A stretch of 64,000 bases of DNA, from assembly GCA_021201665.1 (NCBI GenBank), contig JAJQEO010000065.1, positions 1-64,000 of the forward strand, given 5' to 3'. Source of the DNA: Lachnospiraceae bacterium (GTDB taxonomy: Bacteria; Bacillota; Clostridia; Lachnospirales; Lachnospiraceae). Position 1 is the stretch's first letter; every line of letters starts with the position of its first letter. The position numbers and the translations under genes are program-made. The notes under the pieces are model-generated. The model was not told where the DNA came from and did not search any database. It was given only the letters and a program-made list of their open reading frames with translations. Positions 58,886-64,000 of the stretch are shown here, one piece after another.

Positions 58886-58989
58886 GCCATCTGCCCGGAA
58901 AGCCTCGGTAAGGTAAGATTCGGCTGCAGAATCAGATGAAATTACGCAATCGGGCCGGCACTGCATAATCGGGCAGGAGGATAAAAACA

Positions 58990-59019
58990 GGGGGGAGACG
59001 TGCTCCCTCCTGATTTTTT
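58990..59019 (+). terminator. Intra-operon terminator
   Basis: GGGGGGAG / CTCCCTCC (one G-T pair) around ACGTG, followed by TGATTTTTT. It lies between the binding-protein gene and the permeases. Confidence 0.6.
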
Positions 59020-59053
59020 CAGAAAAAATCTGCCGGTTCAGACGGAAGGAGGA

Positions 59054-59953
59054 ATGAAATTGAAGAAATTATACAGCAACAAAGGCATTATTTTCAGCCT
59101 TGTAGCGCCGGGCCTGTTTATGTTTACCGTCGCTATCCTCGCACCGATTCTCTTAAGCGTATACTACAGCTTTACAAATTATTCCGGCCTCGGGGATTAC
59201 TGGTTTATCGGCGCGGAGAATTACATTACACTGATCCACGATTCCGTGTTCTGGACCGCTCTGAAAAATTCTCTGTTTCTGGCGGTCGGATTTATCTGCA
59301 TCCAGCATCCGCTGGCGATCTTTGTGGCCGTGAAGCTGGATAAGCTGCAGGGAAAAGCGGAAGGCATTTACCGGTGCATTTATTTTATTCCGAATGTCAT
59401 TTCGGTAGCGGTCATTGCTTATCTGTGGAAGTTTATTTACAATCCGAATTTCGGTCTCCTGCAGAAGATACTGGAATTCTTCGGGTATCAGGGGAAAGTG
59501 AATCCGCTCGGCTCCGGTACGGCGATCTGGGCGGTGCTGGTCGTCCTGATCTGGCACGGATTCGGGTGGGGAATGCTGATCTATTATACCGGCGTAAAAA
59601 ACATTGACCCGGTTCTGTACGAGGCCGCGTCGATCGACGGCGCGTCCGGGACGGCCACCTTTTTTCGTGTTACGCTGCCGCTGATGAAGCCCGTCATTCA
59701 GGTGAATGTCACAATGGCGCTCATCTCCGCGCTGAAACAGATGGAGACGGTGTATTTGCTGACGGACGGCGGCCCGGGCAATGAGACGCAGTTCCTTGCA
59801 AGCTATCTGTATAAGCAGGCGTTCAGCTCTTATAAATACGGCTATGGAAATGCCATCAGCGTCGTCTTTATCCTGATCTGCCTGCTGGCGAACCTGATCC
59901 TGCAAAAAGCCTTTCAGGAAAAAGAAGAAGTACGGGAGGTGGCAAGAGTATGA
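59054..59953 (+). CDS. Sugar ABC transporter permease (MalF/UgpA type)
   Basis: 299 residues, six helices. Typical N-terminal GIIFSLVAPGLFMFTVAILAPILLSVYYSFTNY (core PILLSVYYSFT), coupling loop DPVLYEAASIDGASGTATFFRVTLPLMKP and LLTDGGPGNET. Start is ambiguous: AGGAGG lies only 1 nt before ATG 59054 but 7 nt before a TTG at 59060, which may be the real start. Confidence 0.92.
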   Translation: MKLKKLYSNKGIIFSLVAPGLFMFTVAILAPILLSVYYSFTNYSGLGDYWFIGAENYITLIHDSVFWTALKNSLFLAVGFICIQHPLAIFVAVKLDKLQGKAEGIYRCIYFIPNVISVAVIAYLWKFIYNPNFGLLQKILEFFGYQGKVNPLGSGTAIWAVLVVLIWHGFGWGMLIYYTGVKNIDPVLYEAASIDGASGTATFFRVTLPLMKPVIQVNVTMALISALKQMETVYLLTDGGPGNETQFLASYLYKQAFSSYKYGYGNAISVVFILICLLANLILQKAFQEKEEVREVARV

Positions 59954-60795
59954 ACAGTGTTATGTCAAAACAGTCCCGGATCAGCAGAAGGATATGGATC
60001 ATCGTGTTCTCTGTGATCGCATTTATCCAGCTGTTTCCCCTGATCTGGCTTGTCGATTTTTCTCTTTGCAAAAGCAATGAACTCTTTACGAGCGGGATTC
60101 TGGTCTGGCCGGAAAAAATCCAGTGGAAGAATTACTTTCTGGCATTCCGGGACGGCCATTTTCTGCATTACCTCGGGAACAGCCTGCTGATTAATACACT
60201 GGCGGTCGTGCTGGTCGTGCTTATCTCGATCATGGCTTCGTTCGCCTGCACGCGCATGCACTGGAAGCTGAAGAATGTGGTAGCGGTGATCATGGTAATG
60301 GGAATGATGATCCCGATCCACGCGACGCTGCTTCCCAACTATGTGATCTACGACCGGCTAAAGCTCACCGATACGATCTGGGCGCTGCTGATCCCCTATG
60401 TCGCATTTTCTCTGCCGCAGGGCTATTTCCTGACGTCGGGATTCATGGCTTCCGTTCCGAAAGAACTGGAGGAGGCGGCCCTGATCGACGGCTGCGGCGT
60501 ATACCGTGTCGTCTTTACAATCATCATGCCGCTGCTGCGGCCCTCCATCTCCACTGTGGTGATTATGACATACCTGAACAACTGGAATGAGTTTATGATG
60601 GCGACGACCTATCTGAGCAGCAACAGGTGGAAAACGCTTCCTTTCTGCATTCTGGAATTTACAGGGCAGTATTCGTCCAACTACGCGGTACAGTTCGCGG
60701 TCATGGCTCTCACAGCGGCCCCCGCGCTGATCGTGTATATATTTCTGAACAAGTACATTACGAAGGGTGTGGCGCTGGGCGCGGTGAAAGGCTGA
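59950..60795 (+). CDS. Sugar ABC transporter permease (MalG/UgpE type)
   Basis: 281 residues. QLFPLIWLVDFSLCKSNELF, ASFACTRMHWKLKN, coupling loop PKELEEAALIDGCGVYRVVFTIIMPLLRPS and LNNWNEFMMATTYL are typical. Overlaps the first permease by 4 bp (ATGA). No ATPase gene is present here, so a shared MsmK-type ATPase elsewhere must power it, as usual for this family in Firmicutes. Confidence 0.93.
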   Translation: MNSVMSKQSRISRRIWIIVFSVIAFIQLFPLIWLVDFSLCKSNELFTSGILVWPEKIQWKNYFLAFRDGHFLHYLGNSLLINTLAVVLVVLISIMASFACTRMHWKLKNVVAVIMVMGMMIPIHATLLPNYVIYDRLKLTDTIWALLIPYVAFSLPQGYFLTSGFMASVPKELEEAALIDGCGVYRVVFTIIMPLLRPSISTVVIMTYLNNWNEFMMATTYLSSNRWKTLPFCILEFTGQYSSNYAVQFAVMALTAAPALIVYIFLNKYITKGVALGAVKG

Positions 60796-60854
60796 TTTCC
60801 GCCCGGTCAGACACCAAAGTGAAATGAGCGATTGTAAAAAAAGAAACCTTACTG

Positions 60855-60887
60855 AAAAAAAGGAACTGAAATAAAAGTTCCTTTTTT
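60855..60887 (+). terminator. Bidirectional-looking terminator
   Basis: AAAAAAAGGAACT and AGTTCCTTTTTT form a stem around GAAATAAA with A and T tails on either side. Confidence 0.75.
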
Positions 60888-60999
60888 GTATAATACGCAG
60901 GAGGCAGAAAGCCGCCGCCTGCTCGATCGCACAGGCGCGTGGAAACAGGAAAACCGCAGGACTTGATTTCAAAAACACATAAAGAAGGAGACAGAATTT

Positions 61000-62352
61000 A
61001 TGAGAGCAGGCTGTTATATCACCAATGAGGCAAAAAAAGAATACTGGAAAGAGGTAAAATTGCGTGCGGGAGAATCCGAAGACCGTATGCATGTGGTGAA
61101 CCTTTACCCGGAATTTCAGCGGCAGACCATAGAAGGGTTTGGAGGCGCGTTTACCGAGGCAGCTGCCGATACGTTCGCAAAGCTTTCCAGAGAGGCACAG
61201 GAGGAGATACTGGAGGCGTATTTCGGGGAAAGCGGTCTTAAGTACAACATGGGGCGCTGCACGATTCACAGCTGTGACTTCGCCAGAGGGAATTACACCT
61301 ATGTGGAGGAAAATGATGAGACACTGGATTCGTTTAGCATCGACCATGACAGAGAACAGATCCTTCCCCTGATAAAGAGAGCGATGGAGAAAGCGTCGGA
61401 GAAGATGCATTTTCTGGCGTCCCCCTGGTCGCCGCCCGCATATATGAAGACGAATGGCGAGATGAACCACGGAGGGAAACTGAAAGAGGAATATCGCGCT
61501 CTCTGGGCTGAGTATGTGACCCGATTCCTCCATTCTTACCGTGACGAGGGCATTGACGTGAAATATATTACCGTACAGAACGAGCCGGAGGCTGTACAGA
61601 CCTGGGATTCCTGCATCTATACGGCAGCAGAAGAGGGCGTGTTTGTCTTGCAGTATCTTGCCCCTGCGCTTCAAAAAGCAGAGCTGTCAGATGTCGGCAT
61701 TTTTATCTGGGATCACAACAAGGAAGCGGCATTTGAAAGAGCGGATGGGACATTGTCTGTTCCGGGCACAAATGATATGGTAGAGGGAGTTGCCGTCCAC
61801 TGGTATACCGGAGACCATTTTGACTCGCTGCGTCTGATCCGGGAAAAATATCCGGACAAAAGGATTTTCTTTACGGAAGGCTGCGTAGAGTATTCGCGCT
61901 TTGCTGATTCCAACGAGGTGCAGAAAGCCGAGATGTACGCGCACGATATGGCCGGCAATTTTAATGCCGGAGTGGAGGCGGAACTGGACTGGAATCTTAT
62001 CCTGGATGAAAACGGAGGTCCCAACCATGTCGGAAATTACTGTGCGGCGCCGATCATGTGCGACACCGGGACAGGCACGGTGGACAGGCGTTTAACTTAT
62101 TATTACATCGGGCATTTCAGCCGTTACATCAGGCGCGGCGCGAGGTCAATCGCCACAACAGCATTTACAGATAAAATTGATGCGGCGGCTTTTGTAAACC
62201 CGAATGGAGAGCGGGTGACTGTTTTATTGAATAAGTCAGACGAGGATCTGGAGATCACCCTTCGCGAGAATGGAAGAGGAACCGCGGTGACGCTTCCTGC
62301 GCACTCCCTGGCGACTGTCATTTTTGAAGAATCATGTAGTACAGAACCGTGA
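61000..62352 (+). CDS. Glycoside hydrolase family 30 (glucosylceramidase-like beta-glycosidase)
   Basis: 450 residues. Retaining (beta/alpha)8 glycosidase: QTIEGFGGAFTEAAADTF near the N-terminus, RCTIHSCDFA, SPWSPPAYMKTN, acid/base Glu in YITVQNEPEAVQTWDSC (about E193) and nucleophile Glu in KRIFFTEGCVEYS (about E292), with a C-terminal beta-domain. There is no signal peptide, so it acts in the cytosol on material taken up by the preceding ABC system: probably glucosides, xylosides or other beta-linked units rather than intact ceramides. AAGGAGAC precedes the start. Confidence 0.9.
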   Translation: MRAGCYITNEAKKEYWKEVKLRAGESEDRMHVVNLYPEFQRQTIEGFGGAFTEAAADTFAKLSREAQEEILEAYFGESGLKYNMGRCTIHSCDFARGNYTYVEENDETLDSFSIDHDREQILPLIKRAMEKASEKMHFLASPWSPPAYMKTNGEMNHGGKLKEEYRALWAEYVTRFLHSYRDEGIDVKYITVQNEPEAVQTWDSCIYTAAEEGVFVLQYLAPALQKAELSDVGIFIWDHNKEAAFERADGTLSVPGTNDMVEGVAVHWYTGDHFDSLRLIREKYPDKRIFFTEGCVEYSRFADSNEVQKAEMYAHDMAGNFNAGVEAELDWNLILDENGGPNHVGNYCAAPIMCDTGTGTVDRRLTYYYIGHFSRYIRRGARSIATTAFTDKIDAAAFVNPNGERVTVLLNKSDEDLEITLRENGRGTAVTLPAHSLATVIFEESCSTEP

Positions 62353-62386
62353 AAGGACTGAACAGTTCGTGCGCCATGCAGACTAT

Positions 62387-62420
62387 AAAACGGGGGCTAT
62401 CTATCACGGCCTCCGTTTTT
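62387..62420 (+). terminator. Rho-independent terminator
   Basis: AAAACGGGGGC (62387-62397) pairs with GCCTCCGTTTTT (62409-62420) with one G-T pair; further T-run at 62424-62430. Confidence 0.7.
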
Positions 62421-62532
62421 GCTGTTTTTTTGAATAGAGGAGTTAAGTATATTTTCAGAAAGAGTGAAGAACAGCTGCCGGAATCAAATGGATTTTACAA
62501 TAATAGCCCAAATCTAAAATAAGTATAAATTA

Positions 62533-62574
62533 TCAGCAGTCACTATTGACGAGTGCTAACAAATGTGCTAAATT
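62533..62574 (+). promoter_or_regulatory. lon promoter with CIRCE-like element
   Basis: TTGACG (62546-62551), 17 bp, TAAATT (62569-62574). Overlapping it is TCAGCAGTC-N9-GAGTGCTAA (62533-62559). The right half is a perfect HrcA/CIRCE half-site, and the left matches 7 of 9 positions with the exact 9-bp spacer. Suggests heat-shock control by HrcA. The remaining 347-bp gap carries no gene. Confidence 0.6.
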
Positions 62575-62698
62575 CCGTATAACAAAAAAACGAACGACAC
62601 CTGAGCGAATCTATACATTACGAAACAATCATACCATGTATTTCGTTTTGCATGGAAGAACCCATAGGCGCCAGCACAAAAAAACGAGGAAGAACTCT

Positions 62699-64000
62699 AT
62701 GATTATTGTTCCTTATTATAATATTGTGATTGTCCCGGAAATAAACCTGTATTTTGCCGGAAAGTATTTTAAGGAGGTTACCCGGGAAAACGGGGAGCAG
62801 GGGCAGACCGTGGTGTTTCTGATGCTGAAAGAGGATAAGCCGCGGGAGGCTATGCAGCCGGATGATTTTTACCCGATTGGCATTACCGGTACGATTGAAA
62901 CTGTCGATCAGGACGGAGACGTAAAAATCAAAACCGGCAGCCGCGTCAACATTGATTCGATCGAAATAGTGGATGGGGCAATTGAGGTGACATTGAGCAA
63001 ACGCCAGGACATCGAGGATCTGAGTCCGGAAGAGGCTGCAAAACGCTTTGATAATGCCCGAACGGCATTTATTCAGAGCTTACAGAATACACAGAATTTG
63101 CAGTTTACCCTGCTTGCACGCAATTATGTACAGCAATGGGAGTCCCTGGGGGAGCTGACCGCGACATTGTCCTATCAGCTTACTATTTCAAACGAAGAGA
63201 AATATCAGATTCTGGCGTCAGACACACTTTCTGAACGGACAGAGCGTATGGAACAGGCGATTTACCAGTATCTGGAAGCGGAAAAAGTAAAGAAAGAAGC
63301 GGCAGCGGCGCAGCAAAGCCAGAACGAAAAGGTTTACCGGGAACAGGCGATCAGGAAACAGATCGAATTTCTGCAAAATGAGCTGGATGAGATGCATCCG
63401 GAAAATATCTCTGATGTGCGGAAGTTTGAAAAGAAAATCGAAGCGTCCGGGATGAACGAGACAGCCCATGACGAGGCTGTGAAAGTCCTCAACCGCATGA
63501 AGCAGGAGGGGAAAGACGGCCATGAGTATGGGATGCTGTATGACTATCTTGATTTTGTGACTTCTCTTTCCTGGAAGAAGGAAGAAATGCATCCGGTGGA
63601 TCTGAAGGAAGCGCGGAAAATCCTCGATGCGGATCATTTTGGCCTTGATAAAGTAAAACGCAGGATCGTGCAGCAGCTGGCGGTCATGACACTGAATCAA
63701 AAACAGTCCGGTTCGATTCTTCTCTTCGTCGGGGCACCGGGCACCGGAAAAACGAGCATCGGCCAGAGCATCGCGAAAGCACTGGGCAGGGAATATGTGC
63801 GCGTGAGTCTGGGCGGCATCCGTGATGAAGCAGAGATCCGCGGACACCGCCGCACCTATGTCGGAGCCATGCCGGGGCGGATCATGGATGGAATCAAAAG
63901 AAGCGGCGTTTCGAATCCGGTGGTGGTGCTGGATGAAGTGGACAAGCTGGCAAAGGATTATGGCGGCGATCCGTCCAGTGCCCTGCTGGAGGTCCTCGAC
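62699..64000 (+). CDS. lon: ATP-dependent protease Lon (partial, cut by window end)
   Basis: 434 codons, no stop before the window edge. N-terminal Lon substrate domain (about 1-200: MIIVPYYNIVIVPEINLYF start, NIDSIEIVDGAIEVTLSKR), a helical bundle with coiled-coil character (VYREQAIRKQIEFLQNELDE), then the AAA+ domain with Walker A FVGAPGTGKTSIGQSIA (about 346), VSLGGIRDEAEIRGHRRTYVGAMPG (core RGHRRTYVGAMPG) and Walker B VVVLDEVDKLAKDY. The missing C-terminus would hold the Ser-Lys dyad. The start has GAGGAAG 7 bp upstream. Degrades damaged or regulatory proteins in the cytosol. Confidence 0.94.
   Translation, partial: MIIVPYYNIVIVPEINLYFAGKYFKEVTRENGEQGQTVVFLMLKEDKPREAMQPDDFYPIGITGTIETVDQDGDVKIKTGSRVNIDSIEIVDGAIEVTLSKRQDIEDLSPEEAAKRFDNARTAFIQSLQNTQNLQFTLLARNYVQQWESLGELTATLSYQLTISNEEKYQILASDTLSERTERMEQAIYQYLEAEKVKKEAAAAQQSQNEKVYREQAIRKQIEFLQNELDEMHPENISDVRKFEKKIEASGMNETAHDEAVKVLNRMKQEGKDGHEYGMLYDYLDFVTSLSWKKEEMHPVDLKEARKILDADHFGLDKVKRRIVQQLAVMTLNQKQSGSILLFVGAPGTGKTSIGQSIAKALGREYVRVSLGGIRDEAEIRGHRRTYVGAMPGRIMDGIKRSGVSNPVVVLDEVDKLAKDYGGDPSSALLEVLD

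Noticed and set aside
59000-59053. GTG start for the first sugar permease at 59000
   Set aside because: The extra residues are encoded by the intra-operon terminator hairpin and its T-run; homology begins at the later start.

Overview
The window looks like a chromosomal segment of an anaerobic Firmicute of class Clostridia, most probably family Lachnospiraceae. The evidence is the gene content (Na+-translocating decarboxylase subunits, a fused plasmalogen-synthase-like activase, Rrf2/NifS/MnmA cluster, YesM/YesN two-component pair, SpoVB-type flippase), strong GGAGG ribosome sites, and TTGACA-17-TATAAT promoters. The species cannot be fixed from sequence alone.

Layout. 0.4-5.6 kb: two small paralogous proteins share a conserved N-terminal leader, followed by gene remnants, an ABC exporter, a PqqD/HprK-like protein and an S24/S26 peptidase; together these look like an undescribed leader-peptide-directed export or modification system. 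5.7-8 kb: KDPG aldolase and a 6-phosphogluconolactonase-type lactonase. 8-15.6 kb: aroC, a LysM mini-protein, a rhomboid-like pseudoprotease, an LtaS-type sulfatase, lysA and a YczE-type membrane protein. 15.6-17.9 kb: tRNA-Leu and a Septu-like defence pair (ptuA intact, ptuB internally deleted). 18-25.8 kb: methyltransferase, LysR regulator and a peptide/nickel-type ABC importer with fused ATPases. 25.8-30.8 kb: SpoVB-like flippase, then iscR-like, nifS-like and mnmA. 31-37 kb: a biotin-dependent Na+ pump/transcarboxylase operon. 37-43 kb: nucleotidyltransferase, tRNA-Pro, a DUF4160 pair, a shikimate/quinate dehydrogenase and a TRAP transporter.

43.2-54.4 kb holds two transcription units (acyltransferase + GT8; GT8 + acyltransferase + giant activase + acyltransferase + SDR). 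Both are headed by the same promoter with an identical GTTATA-N7-TATAAC operator. The giant protein matches the fused plasmalogen synthase architecture (PlsA/PlsR type), so this is probably an ether-lipid/glycolipid module. 54.6-62.4 kb: a YesN/YesM two-component system, a sugar ABC importer and a GH30 glucosylceramidase. A two-helical-turn direct repeat sits upstream of the importer promoter. 62.5-64 kb: the start of lon behind a CIRCE-like operator; it runs off the window.

A recurring oddity is short tandem duplications. Inside genes the units are multiples of three (12, 18, 24, 27, 30, 33, 36, 39 nt) and sit in linkers between domains. Between genes they are 32-45 nt units. At least ten loci in 64 kb show this, suggesting a genome with active minisatellite-like expansion filtered by reading frame.
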